Shown one piece after another: positions 44,477 through 53,245 of a stretch of 64,000 bases of DNA. A program made the translations under genes and the position numbers. Source of the DNA: Rhodohalobacter sp. 614A (GTDB taxonomy: Bacteria; Bacteroidota; Rhodothermia; Balneolales; Balneolaceae). The number at the start of each line of letters is the position of its first letter. The stretch's first letter is position 1. The stretch covers positions 186,001-250,000 of the forward strand of contig NZ_JAKEDS010000004.1 of NCBI RefSeq assembly GCF_021462415.1, written 5' to 3'. The notes beneath the pieces were generated by a model. That model was not told the DNA's origin, did no database searches, and saw only the letters and a list, made by a program, of their open reading frames with translations.

Positions 44477-46042
44477 ATGAAATTTTTTAATTATATATTT
44501 CTCTTTGTAGTTCTACTTACTCTGCCTTTAGAAATTGCCGTGTCTCAAACTCATCCGGACAAGCTGAATTTTGTCCGACAGGGTGTACAACGGATGATAT
44601 TTGACGAAGATCAATCTATACCATTAGCGGGGCTTTATCCCAAAAAAATCATTGGGTTATCCTCCATGCATCCTGTAAAGCATTACCGTGACAATCATGC
44701 TGATGTTATCATTCGTGATGAAAAACTTGTTGTACAATCGAAGCAAGAATCACAAACCTCGATATGGTTTGGCGGCTTTAATCCTTTTGCAACCTATTCA
44801 ATTGATCTGAATTCTCTTTCCGGAAATGGCCAAGTTGGTTTTCAATTTTCAGATGCCGCTAATGAGGAACAATTCTTTGTCGCGATCGGATTTAATGATT
44901 CTACTCTCACAGAAGTAACCCTCCGTGTGGTTCATAAATCCGGAATCGTTACTGATGAATCCATTGCCGTTAACCCGGACGAGAACAAAAGCTTGGAAGG
45001 CAAAATCATTCTCCAAATGCTGGGCAGTGGTCTCACACTGTATCTTCAAAATCAAGGTCTCCCCAAAGTCATCGGACAGAGTGATTTCAACACATATATC
45101 GATTTACGTAAAAAAGATTACCTGCACTCTTTCCAGTCAAATTTATTTGTAAAGCTTCGGGAAGGACACGTTCAGATCAACAAAATAGAAATGGCACTGA
45201 CCACAGGAGTGGGACTGTCTGATATTCGGGCAATTACTTACGAAAATGGAGAACCGATGCTTGACCAGGGACGGCTTTGGTATACAATGTCTATTCGCGG
45301 CCGCGCCTTACCGCATCATATTCAGGGTGTTTTTAGTATGAATCCGACTGTGTTTGATCCAAAACTTGAGGGAATCATAGTGTTTGATCGCAATGACGGT
45401 TTACTCAGAAATGAAATTGCTTCGCACCTTTTTTACGACAGAAATGATAAAATCTGGCGCGGGATTACTACAGGATTTAGTGCATTTGCCAATCCCGATA
45501 AAGAGGAAAAACAATTGCTTGCAATAGAGAGTCAACAAGATCCACGCTTTGGTTTTTCAACCATGAGTGCATCTCCTTTTGGAATTGTTGGTGATATTGA
45601 AGATCCACACATTTTGTTTGATTCAGCAGTAAATAAATGGCGAATGCTTACCTGTGAAAATCACGATGGATATAAAGCCGTTATTTTGGAATCGGATCAT
45701 TGGAATAAAGACTATACAAGAATTGCCGGACCTGTTGAACACAATTCGACCGGGACATCCATTCAGAAAATAGGCGATAAACGATATGCTTTTTCAGGTA
45801 GTTCAGAACGGGAAATATTCATCTATACCTACCCTGATCTTAAAGAAGTTGGAAATTTAAACATGGATTTGCCTCCCTGGGACGATACATCAGGAACAAG
45901 AGTATGGCCAAATATTGTGCAATTACCGGATGGCTACCCATTCAAATATGTTGCCCTCATGATGGATAGATTTAATTATCCCGGTTTACAAGGTCCTAAT
46001 TGGTCTTACGGGGCTCTTTATCTGTATCATGGCTATGATTAG
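44477..46042 (+). CDS. Secreted protein with possible beta-propeller glycosidase fold
   Basis: The start at the ATG at 44477 (521 residues) gives a signal peptide (MKFFNYIFLFVVLLTLPLEI). A beta-rich N-terminal part, perhaps a carbohydrate-binding or concanavalin-like domain (about 30-240), precedes a segment with QGRLWYTMSIRG, VGDIEDPHILFDSAVNKWRM and DDTSGTRVWPNIVQLPDGYP. These resemble blades of GH43/GH32-type five-bladed propellers, where Asp and Glu are catalytic. I cannot identify the catalytic triad with certainty. It starts 24 bases after the SMP-30 gene and is probably co-transcribed. Confidence 0.6.
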   Translation: MKFFNYIFLFVVLLTLPLEIAVSQTHPDKLNFVRQGVQRMIFDEDQSIPLAGLYPKKIIGLSSMHPVKHYRDNHADVIIRDEKLVVQSKQESQTSIWFGGFNPFATYSIDLNSLSGNGQVGFQFSDAANEEQFFVAIGFNDSTLTEVTLRVVHKSGIVTDESIAVNPDENKSLEGKIILQMLGSGLTLYLQNQGLPKVIGQSDFNTYIDLRKKDYLHSFQSNLFVKLREGHVQINKIEMALTTGVGLSDIRAITYENGEPMLDQGRLWYTMSIRGRALPHHIQGVFSMNPTVFDPKLEGIIVFDRNDGLLRNEIASHLFYDRNDKIWRGITTGFSAFANPDKEEKQLLAIESQQDPRFGFSTMSASPFGIVGDIEDPHILFDSAVNKWRMLTCENHDGYKAVILESDHWNKDYTRIAGPVEHNSTGTSIQKIGDKRYAFSGSSEREIFIYTYPDLKEVGNLNMDLPPWDDTSGTRVWPNIVQLPDGYPFKYVALMMDRFNYPGLQGPNWSYGALYLYHGYD

Positions 46043-46097
46043 AATCAACCTTATTTTTTATACTTATTCAGGCAACCCAGAATAAAAGGAGATAATC

Positions 46098-46217
46098 ATG
46101 GAATTTTTTATAAGTTTTGGAATCTTTATGGCTGGTTTGGGAGTTTTCTTTTTCGGACTTGGAGTTCTCTGGTGGGTATCCGTTTATAGAGAATTCAAAA
46201 TTAAAGAAGCCGAATAA
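46098..46217 (+). CDS. 39-residue membrane protein
   Basis: A short frame starts at the ATG at 46098, six bases after a strong AAAGGAG (46085-46091), better than most sites in this window. It encodes 39 residues with one hydrophobic helix (ISFGIFMAGLGVFFFGLGVL, about 5-24) and a charged end (WWVSVYREFKIKEAE). Gly and Phe alternate along the helix. It lies between the secreted propeller-like gene and the convergent AraC-type regulator. I recognise no family; it may be a membrane modulator. Confidence 0.65.
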   Translation: MEFFISFGIFMAGLGVFFFGLGVLWWVSVYREFKIKEAE

Positions 46218-46242
46218 AAGAAATAATTTTGTAATCCAACGT

Positions 46243-48306
46243 TCAAAGCAGATTTTTTTCCTCAAGGGATTCTTTCAACCTTCGGTGATTTTCCCAGAAC
46301 TTAGTTTCTATAGTATTGTAAAGGTCATTGAATTCCGGCGAGTCTTTCATCGGATCCAATAAGGGATCCAGTTTCAGAAAAAGAATAATCCAGTAGTGAT
46401 AATTCTCTTGCTGCGAGAATTGCCTCATTTCCTCAATGGCCCGCCGGGTATCTCCGGTATAAGAATTGTAAACCGCCAAACTCAAGTGGCGATAAATGGA
46501 TGGATCATTTTCAGCATATTCTTTGTAATCCTCAAATAACTGTTCGGATTCTTCCTCCAATCCCATCTCTGATAAAACAAAAGCAATTTTCGCATTTTCT
46601 CCCCGGTAAATATCAAGATTTTGAGTTGCCCTGATTTCCAGGAATTGAGAATAATATTGGTAGGCGCAATCATAATCCCCCATAAAATAACAAATCTTTG
46701 CGGTCTCTTGCATTACATCCGGGCGGGTGGGATCTTTTTGAAGGGTTTCGATGAGACGTCGTCTCGCCTGCATAAGATTCTTCTCTTTCGCATACAGAAT
46801 GTACGCCTTGACATATTCTGAAAACAGATTCTCAGAGTTATATTCCAGCGAGCGATTGATATAGGTCTCCGCTTCATCCAAAAAACCGGTTTGCGCGAGC
46901 GCGTTCGCCACATGCAGGTAAGTGTAACTTGCATTGACCGAATCCTGCGCTGCAATATCCAACTGGATTCCCTTCAATGCATATTCAAGGTATTTTCCAG
47001 TATTGGGAATATAACTGGTGTAAAAATTTGACAAGATATTGACGACCGTGGCCGAGTTTGGATTGTACTCCAAAGCTTTCTCAAGATGTGGAAGAGCCGA
47101 TGCAAATTGCCCGCTTTGTATATAGAACAGAGCTTTCGCAATCAAACTTTCGGCCAGTTCCGGATCGTACAGCAAAGCCTGATCAGCATAATAGTTAACC
47201 TGATCAGAATACTTTTTTTCTGCCTGATTGTAATCCAAAAAATAATAGGCAATGGCGATGTCGGCATAGGCCTGGGCAAATTCATGATCGTACTCAATCG
47301 CTTGCCGAAATAATGGAATGGCTTTTTCGAGTCCGCTTCGGGTACCCATGTTTAAAAAATCATCGCCTTTTAAAAAATAGTCATATGCGATGAGATTATC
47401 TGTGGGCGATTTATCAATTCTTTGCTCCTCTTCCGGGGTGATAATCACCTGGATCTGATCTGCAATGGTTTTTGCCACTTCTCGCTGCAACTCAAAAATG
47501 TCGCTTGCTTTCCTGTTGTATTGCTCAGACCACAGATGATTGTCAGTGGAAGCCTCAATCAATTGAATATTGAGTTGAATCTCGTCTCCGATTTTCTGGC
47601 CGCTTCCCTCCACAAAATAGTTTACATTCAGTTCTCTTGATATCTCTGAAATTGTTTTGGGATTATTCCTGTACTTCTCAACAGACGTCCGGCTGACTAC
47701 ACGCAAAACTTCTATTTTTTGCAGATTATTAAGAATTGATTCCATCAAACCATTAACAATATACACGTTGGTTGAATCGCTGCTGTCGTTAATGAAAGGC
47801 AAAACCGCAATCGATTTTTCAGGTTCTATTTCGGTTTCTGATGCGGGCACAAACAAGAATAAAAGAACAATAAGTAAGGCAAAACCAACGCCGATCATTT
47901 TGAGGGGTGAAAATGTTTTTTCTTCTCCTGATGATTTTGCCGGAACGGGTGGAATTTCCTCAACCGGATGCTTGCCTACCTCTCCCGGCGGATATCCATA
48001 GTGGTCATGGAAACATTTGATAAAGTACGATGTGCTTCCAAATCCCACTTTGTAAGATACTTCTGAGACATTGTATGATTCTGTCTTCAGCATATCCATA
48101 GCTCTCTCAAGCCGAACTTTCCTGATAAACTGGCTTACAGACTGGCCTGTGGATTTCTTCACTTTCCGAAGCAAGTTGGAACGACTCATGCCCACTTCGC
48201 GTGCAAGCTCTGAAACTCCAAATTTCTCATCCGAGATGTTTTCCTCTATGATCTTTGTGAGTTTGGCTAAAAAATCATTTCCGGTTGAGTACGAATCCGC
48301 CATCAT
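46243..48306 (-). CDS. AraC-type HTH / transmembrane / TolB-N-like / TPR regulator
   Basis: The 687 residues contain an AraC-type DNA-binding domain at the N-terminus (about 10-110; FGVSELAREVGMSRSNLLRK and SEVSYKVGFGSTSYFIKCFH) and one membrane helix (about 136-153, LKMIGVGFALLIVLLFLFV). A periplasmic TolB-N-like domain (about 163-280; SIAVLPFINDSSDSTNVYIV) and many TPR repeats to the C-terminus follow. It seems to bind DNA from the membrane and read a signal outside. A 20-bp direct repeat upstream is a possible operator. It is divergent from the ankyrin lipoprotein gene. Confidence 0.85.
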   Translation of the reverse strand: MMADSYSTGNDFLAKLTKIIEENISDEKFGVSELAREVGMSRSNLLRKVKKSTGQSVSQFIRKVRLERAMDMLKTESYNVSEVSYKVGFGSTSYFIKCFHDHYGYPPGEVGKHPVEEIPPVPAKSSGEEKTFSPLKMIGVGFALLIVLLFLFVPASETEIEPEKSIAVLPFINDSSDSTNVYIVNGLMESILNNLQKIEVLRVVSRTSVEKYRNNPKTISEISRELNVNYFVEGSGQKIGDEIQLNIQLIEASTDNHLWSEQYNRKASDIFELQREVAKTIADQIQVIITPEEEQRIDKSPTDNLIAYDYFLKGDDFLNMGTRSGLEKAIPLFRQAIEYDHEFAQAYADIAIAYYFLDYNQAEKKYSDQVNYYADQALLYDPELAESLIAKALFYIQSGQFASALPHLEKALEYNPNSATVVNILSNFYTSYIPNTGKYLEYALKGIQLDIAAQDSVNASYTYLHVANALAQTGFLDEAETYINRSLEYNSENLFSEYVKAYILYAKEKNLMQARRRLIETLQKDPTRPDVMQETAKICYFMGDYDCAYQYYSQFLEIRATQNLDIYRGENAKIAFVLSEMGLEEESEQLFEDYKEYAENDPSIYRHLSLAVYNSYTGDTRRAIEEMRQFSQQENYHYWIILFLKLDPLLDPMKDSPEFNDLYNTIETKFWENHRRLKESLEEKNLL

Positions 48307-48633
48307 ATCAAAATTTATATTAACATCGGAACTCCCTCAAAAAGACGAGATAGTGAAGGAAAACAACAATCCACTTACACATCATAAGTGGAATCGTCTC
48401 TTCCTAATAAATTACTCTCTGGACGGAAGAACTACCAATTCATTAGTGAATGATTTGGATTTGTTTTTTTGAAATCAGTTTGACTGCCTGCATCATAATT
48501 TTCATTGCTGCGTCATAATTACAATTCACTCCTCAAAGTTGACATGATTTGCCGGTTTATTGATTAGTCGTGCATCACCCTTTCTGCGAATTTACAGGTG
48601 TACGCAAAACGCTAATTCACAAATACAAAAATC
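48307..48633. other. Divergent control region
   Basis: A 327-base gap separates the AraC-type regulator gene from the ankyrin lipoprotein gene. It holds the 20-bp direct repeats at 48489-48528 and AT-rich promoter-like sequence. I see no protein-coding frame with support in it. Confidence 0.5.
48489..48528 (+). promoter_or_regulatory. Tandem 20-bp direct repeats, possible AraC-type operator
   Basis: TGCATCATAATTTTCATTGC (48489-48508) is followed directly by TGCGTCATAATTACAATTCA (48509-48528); 14 of 20 bases agree. The 20-base period puts both on nearly the same face of the helix, as expected for an AraC-type dimer. They lie about 180 bases before the AraC-type regulator start and about 105 before the ankyrin gene. 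Confidence 0.5.
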
Positions 48634-49200
48634 ATGAAAACGCTAAAAATCAACTCAACCCGAATCATAACAATCGGCTTTTTTCTAACCCTGGTGATGG
48701 CCGCTACATCTTGTAACAAAAAACAGGATTCATCTTCAACAGCGGTTCCTCCAGGTATGGACCTCCCAACAGCAGCCTATATGGGAAATACCGAAGCCAT
48801 CCAACAACATATTCATGCAGGAACAAACCTGGATATAAAAGATGAATACGGTTCTACACCGCTGACCATCGCCATCACGTTTGGAAAAACGGATGCCGCC
48901 ATACTGCTGATCGAAGCCGGTGCAGATATAAATATCAAAACCAATGACGGATCTACGGCTCTTCATGTGGCCGCACTTTTCTGTCGAACCGAAGTCATCG
49001 AATCACTTTTGGCACATGGCGCCGATAAAAGTATTCAGAACGATTATGGGGCCACTGCCCTGCAAACTATTTCCATCCCCTTCGAAAATGCACGGCCTAT
49101 TTACGATCAACTCAGCAAAGACCTTGGGCCACTTGGCCTCAAACTGGACTACAACCGAATTGAGAAAACACGCCCCGTCATTGCCGAAATGTTACGGTAG
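48634..49200 (+). CDS. Ankyrin-repeat lipoprotein
   Basis: The 188 residues start with a lipoprotein signal (ATSCNKK, Cys near residue 27). They contain about three ankyrin repeats (DLPTAAYMGNTEAIQQHIHA, then GSTPLTIAITFGKTDAAILL and GSTALHVAALFCRTEVIESL). The C-terminal part is helical and charged. The protein is expected on the periplasmic or outer-membrane side, as a binding protein. It is divergent from the AraC-type regulator and may be its target. Confidence 0.85.
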   Translation: MKTLKINSTRIITIGFFLTLVMAATSCNKKQDSSSTAVPPGMDLPTAAYMGNTEAIQQHIHAGTNLDIKDEYGSTPLTIAITFGKTDAAILLIEAGADINIKTNDGSTALHVAALFCRTEVIESLLAHGADKSIQNDYGATALQTISIPFENARPIYDQLSKDLGPLGLKLDYNRIEKTRPVIAEMLR

Positions 49201-49238
49201 ACCAACTTTAATCCATCTAAAAATTTTGAGGTGGTATT

Positions 49239-49865
49239 ATGAAAAATATCATTATCACAATACTCATCATTTTGCTCGCCAAGCCTGTAATTGCCCAAAT
49301 GAAAACTCTCTATGACGGGAAAATTGAAAGTGGCTGGTACTGTTCACCGGTTTTCAAAGTGGGACAAATCAATGGCCAAACAGGGTGTTTTCTTGGTGGT
49401 GAAGCGGTGGGAATTATTAATCATCAGTTTGTAATCGGAGCGAAGGGATATATGCTGGTCAATCCTTTTGAACCTGTTGGACTACAAAATATCTCCGTTG
49501 GATTTGGCGGAGGCGGATTACTGCTTAAATATATCATCCAACCGAATCGCCTGATTCATTTTGACATCGAAAGCATGATTGGTGCCGGGGGTGTTTATAA
49601 CGATGTAAAAAACTACTCTAAACCACATGACTCGATTGATTATACCGGCGATGCCTGCTTTATCCTGGAACCGGGTTTTAATATGGTTTTGAATGTAACC
49701 GAATCTCTGCAAGTCGGTGCAGGAGCCACCTATCGATTTACAAATGGAATAGATTTTAATCCGGGGAGTTTCCGCCATCCCGATGTGAGTAACTACCCAA
49801 TTCTCACGGATTCTGACGTGAGCGGCATATCGGCACAAATAACAATTTTATATGGAAAATTTTAG
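49239..49865 (+). CDS. Secreted protein of unknown function, beta-rich
   Basis: The 208 residues open with a signal peptide (MKNIIITILIILLAKPVIAQ). The mature part alternates in a beta pattern with Gly-rich turns (VGFGGGGLLLKYIIQ, IGAGGVYNDVKN, GAGATYRFTNG), as in small outer-membrane barrels. No family is recognised. Its last bases overlap the next start. Confidence 0.65.
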   Translation: MKNIIITILIILLAKPVIAQMKTLYDGKIESGWYCSPVFKVGQINGQTGCFLGGEAVGIINHQFVIGAKGYMLVNPFEPVGLQNISVGFGGGGLLLKYIIQPNRLIHFDIESMIGAGGVYNDVKNYSKPHDSIDYTGDACFILEPGFNMVLNVTESLQVGAGATYRFTNGIDFNPGSFRHPDVSNYPILTDSDVSGISAQITILYGKF

Positions 49866-50976
49866 CCTCATGAAATCAACAACAACCAACAGAAGGTACG
49901 ATATAGACTGGCTACGGGTGATTGCCATCGGGTTACTTTTGGTCTATCACATTGCCGTAGCCTTTCAGCCCTGGGGAGTATTAATCGGATTTATTCAAAG
50001 TGACAGCTCACTGGAATCAATTTGGGTGGGAATGTCGATGTTGAATGGGTGGAGAATTCCTCTGCTTTTTTTTGTCTCCGGAATGGGAGTCTGTTTCGCC
50101 ATCCGAAAGCGAGACTGGAAACAACTGCTCATTGAAAGAACAAGACGGATTTTACTGCCATTTCTTTTCGGTATGATATTTATCGTTCCTATCCACTTCT
50201 ACATTTGGCAAGTGTATTACAGACAGGATATTAGCTATGTGATTCATCCGGGTCATTTATGGTTTCTTGCCAATATTTTTATTTATGTGATCCTGCTCGC
50301 TCCCATTTTTTTCTACCTGAAAAGGCATGAGAACGGAATGCTCCGAGCCTGGTTACAAAAGGTTTTCAGCCACCCATTCGGTTTATTAATTATTGTAATA
50401 GCTTTCATGCTGGAGGCCGTAATCGTTCAACCCGAAACTTTTGAACAGTATGCAATGACTCTACATGGATTTTTCATCGGACTGCTGGCTTTCTTCTTCG
50501 GATTTTGTTTTGTCCTGAGTGGAGAAATCTTCTGGCAAACTGTCTTAAAATGGCGATGGCTGTTTCTTATCCTCGCTGTCTCATTTTATATTTATCGGAT
50601 CATCGAATTTAATCTTCAGGCTCCTCTCTACCTAATGGCTATTGAATCGAATATGTGGGTTTGTGCCGTCTTTGGGTTTGGATATAAGCACCTCAACCGA
50701 CCGAGTAAAACCCTGCGTTACTTAAGCCAGGGAGCCTACCCCATTTACATCGTCCATATGATTTTTTTGTATTTGGGATGCTTCCTGATTTTTCCACTTG
50801 AGATTCCTGTACTCCTGAAATTTATCTTTGTAATAATATTTACAGGTATTGGCTGTTTTGCGATGTATGATTTTGTCATCAGGAGAATCAACATACTCAG
50901 ACCTCTCTTCGGACTAAAAAGTATGGGAAAAGAGAAAGCTGGACACAAAGTCAAAATTGTACCTTGTAACAAATAG
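49852..50976 (+). CDS. Acyltransferase-3 family membrane protein
   Basis: The 374 residues have about ten membrane helices and the opening pattern RRYDIDWLRVIAIGLLLVYH with the conserved His, followed by PLLFFVSGMGVCFAIRKR and RTRRILLPFLFGM. Family members move acyl or succinyl groups to cell-surface glycans. The start at 49852 overlaps the preceding stop; an ATG six codons in (49870) is an alternative. The carried group and acceptor are not shown. Confidence 0.88.
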   Translation: MENFSLMKSTTTNRRYDIDWLRVIAIGLLLVYHIAVAFQPWGVLIGFIQSDSSLESIWVGMSMLNGWRIPLLFFVSGMGVCFAIRKRDWKQLLIERTRRILLPFLFGMIFIVPIHFYIWQVYYRQDISYVIHPGHLWFLANIFIYVILLAPIFFYLKRHENGMLRAWLQKVFSHPFGLLIIVIAFMLEAVIVQPETFEQYAMTLHGFFIGLLAFFFGFCFVLSGEIFWQTVLKWRWLFLILAVSFYIYRIIEFNLQAPLYLMAIESNMWVCAVFGFGYKHLNRPSKTLRYLSQGAYPIYIVHMIFLYLGCFLIFPLEIPVLLKFIFVIIFTGIGCFAMYDFVIRRINILRPLFGLKSMGKEKAGHKVKIVPCNK

Positions 50977-51144
50977 AATAAGATTTTAAGAGAAGTAAAA
51001 ACAGGAACAGATATGAAGTCTCCCTGTGAAATTGAATTTCATTTTACAGATCTTTATAAAGTTTCTCTTTCTTTTCATAATATTGCTTTGTAAAGGATTT
51101 AAAGTGTTGTGATCTCCCCTGATTGTCAATTAGTTGATTACGAA

Positions 51145-51870
51145 ATGAAAATTTGCATCGCACAGGTAAAGCCCGTTCCCGGTGATATCCGTCAGAATAT
51201 CCAGATTCACAAAAAATATGCTGACCTGGCTGTATCATTCGGAGCCGATGCTATCTTTTTTCCTGAATTGTCATTAACAGGATATGAACCTACATTGGCC
51301 AGGGAGCTGGCGCTCAATCTCGAGGATAAAAGACTGGCTGTTTTTCAGAAGGTGGGTGATGCAAATCATATCACGATCGGTATTGGAGCTCCTACCCGGC
51401 ACCGGAATGGAATTTGCATCAGTATGATCATCTTTCAACCGAACCAAAAGAGGAGGCTTTACTCCAAGCAATATTTGCATCAGGATGAAGAGCTATACTT
51501 CATCAGTGGAAATAAATCTCCTTTACTGGTTATTGGAGACCAAAAAATTGCCCTTGGCATCTGTTATGAGATATCCATTCCGGCTCATTGCAAAGCTGCT
51601 TATGAAAATGGAGCAAATATCTATCTCGCCAGTGTGGCAAAATCTCAAGCAGGAATTGATACAGCCGTTCAGAGATTGAGTCAGATCGCTGATCAATATT
51701 CAATGTCTGTTTTGATGGCCAATTGTATTGGCATGGCTGACGGCCAGGAATGTGCCGGCAAATCTTCTGCCTGGAATGACAGAGGCATATTACTCGCACA
51801 ACTAGATGAATCAAGAGAGGGTATTCTCATGCTGAATACCCAGACTCAGATGATTTCAGAAATAATCTAA
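51145..51870 (+). CDS. Carbon-nitrogen hydrolase (nitrilase superfamily)
   Basis: I set the start at the ATG at 51145 (241 residues). It follows a GTG reading that adds 12 unsupported residues, and MKICIAQVKPVPG is the usual beginning of the family. The catalytic triad is visible as Glu (FFPELSLTGYEP), Lys (YSKQYLHQDEE) and Cys (ALGICYEISIPAH). It hydrolyses an amide or nitrile; the substrate is unknown. The gap before it has no other clear gene. Confidence 0.85.
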   Translation: MKICIAQVKPVPGDIRQNIQIHKKYADLAVSFGADAIFFPELSLTGYEPTLARELALNLEDKRLAVFQKVGDANHITIGIGAPTRHRNGICISMIIFQPNQKRRLYSKQYLHQDEELYFISGNKSPLLVIGDQKIALGICYEISIPAHCKAAYENGANIYLASVAKSQAGIDTAVQRLSQIADQYSMSVLMANCIGMADGQECAGKSSAWNDRGILLAQLDESREGILMLNTQTQMISEII

Positions 51871-51892
51871 CTCTCTATTACTCTCTTCAAGC

Positions 51893-52549
51893 TTATTTCA
51901 AACTTTCCTGAAGCTTATCCCAATCGGCAAGGAATCGCTCAAGGCCGTTATCCGTTAGCGGATGTTTCAGAAGTTGCTCGATCACTTTCAATGGCATAGT
52001 AGCTACATCGGCGCCGATACGGGCAGCTTCAAGAACGTGTAACGGATGACGAATGCTCGCGGCAAGAACTTCCGTGGCAAACCCATAGTTGGCATAGATT
52101 TGAACAATGTCTTCGATAAGAGTCATTCCATCACTTGAAATATCGTCTACACGCCCGATGAATGGTGAGATATATGTTGCACCCGCTTTAGCGGCAATCA
52201 TGGCCTGTGTGGCCGAAAAGCAAAGCGTACAGTTTGTTTTGATCCCTTCTTCTGTAAATGTTTTAATCGCTTTTATACCGTCTTTGATAAGCGGAACTTT
52301 TACAACCACATTGTCCGCAATAGAAGCAATATTTCGGCCTTCTGCTACAATATCAGCATATTTTGTAGAAATCACTTCAGCAGAAACATCCCCCTCTACA
52401 ATTTGGCAAATTTTGGCAATGTGGCCTTCGAAATCACTGACTCCTACTTTGTGGCAAAGACTCGGGTTTGTGGTTACTCCATCAAGAACGCCCAGGTCAT
52501 TGGCTTCCTGAATTTCATCGAGATCGGCTGTATCAATAAAAAATTTCAT
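51893..52549 (-). CDS. Transaldolase-like / fructose-6-phosphate aldolase family
   Basis: The 218-residue enzyme is the short transaldolase form. It has [21 protein letters not shown], the block [10 protein letters not shown], and the Schiff-base Lys in [32 protein letters not shown] and [12 protein letters not shown] also fit. It acts in the pentose phosphate route or as fructose-6-phosphate aldolase; the residue that decides cannot be judged by eye. The gene is convergent with the hydrolase. Confidence 0.92.
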   Translation of the reverse strand: MKFFIDTADLDEIQEANDLGVLDGVTTNPSLCHKVGVSDFEGHIAKICQIVEGDVSAEVISTKYADIVAEGRNIASIADNVVVKVPLIKDGIKAIKTFTEEGIKTNCTLCFSATQAMIAAKAGATYISPFIGRVDDISSDGMTLIEDIVQIYANYGFATEVLAASIRHPLHVLEAARIGADVATMPLKVIEQLLKHPLTDNGLERFLADWDKLQESLK

Positions 52550-52688
52550 AACAGATAATATTTTTAAGTTTTTCCTTGTTTGGAATATAGTGAATGTATA
52601 GAATCAAGAAAGCTTAAATTCTATTTATTCATCACTCAGGTTTTTATATTTTATACTATTAATTGACTTTAAAACTCTATCATATATT

Positions 52689-52997
52689 ATGAGTAATTCA
52701 GGAAAAGATTTTACACTTGGTTTAGTGGCCGGAGCATTACTAGGAACAGCCGCCGCACTTCTCTATGCCCCCGATAAAGGATCGAATACCCGTGGAAGAT
52801 TATCCTACCAGTTGAGTAAATACATTGATGATATCAACCGGTTGATTAAAAAACTCCAGGATGAGAAGAACAAATTTTCTTCCGATGCAAAACAGAAAGG
52901 CGATGATGTTGTAACCGATGCCAAAAAACGCGCTGATGATTTGATCAAAGAAGCAGAAACGCTTCTTGAAAACATCGAAAAATCCAAGAGAAACTAA
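52689..52997 (+). CDS. YtxH domain protein
   Basis: The 102 residues start with a Gly/Ala-rich hydrophobic segment (FTLGLVAGALLGTAAALLYA, about 7-26) followed by PDKGSNTRGRL, the YtxH pattern. A long charged coiled coil follows, with AKKRADDLIKEAETLLENIEK near the end. Such proteins sit at the membrane and are often stress-induced; the function is unknown. Confidence 0.8.
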   Translation: MSNSGKDFTLGLVAGALLGTAAALLYAPDKGSNTRGRLSYQLSKYIDDINRLIKKLQDEKNKFSSDAKQKGDDVVTDAKKRADDLIKEAETLLENIEKSKRN

Positions 52998-53156
52998 CGC
53001 TTAATTTTTTTTAAAGGCCGCCTTGTTACTCGTTTCAGAGATCAATTCTGGAACGTTCTATGGACACTCTGCTTCTGCTAATTTCCAATCTCTATTGTTG
53101 GTATAGTTTAGAAGGGTAGCTACTCATTTCTATCTTGAAATAAACCTTCAGAAATA

Positions 53157-53189
53157 AAAAAACCGCGAAGTTTTAAACTTCGCGGTTTT
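53157..53189. terminator. Bidirectional terminator
   Basis: AACCGCGAAGTTT and AAACTTCGCGGTT form a perfect stem with A and T runs on the two sides. It lies between the YtxH gene and the rpoC terminator, in an otherwise empty gap. Confidence 0.85.
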
Positions 53190-53211
53190 CTACACTTATC
53201 TCTTTAAAACA

Positions 53212-53245
53212 AAAAAGCCCTGATTTTCACCAGGGCTTTTCTTTT
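53212..53245 (-). terminator. rpoC rho-independent terminator
   Basis: On the minus strand, AAAAGCCCTG and CAGGGCTTTT pair around GTGAAAAT, followed by TTGTTTT. It ends the rpoB-rpoC transcript just after the rpoC stop codon. Confidence 0.88.

Noticed and set aside
51013-51096. A 27-residue frame before the nitrilase-like gene
   Set aside because: No ribosome binding site, low-complexity sequence and no resemblance to a protein; it overlaps a small palindrome.
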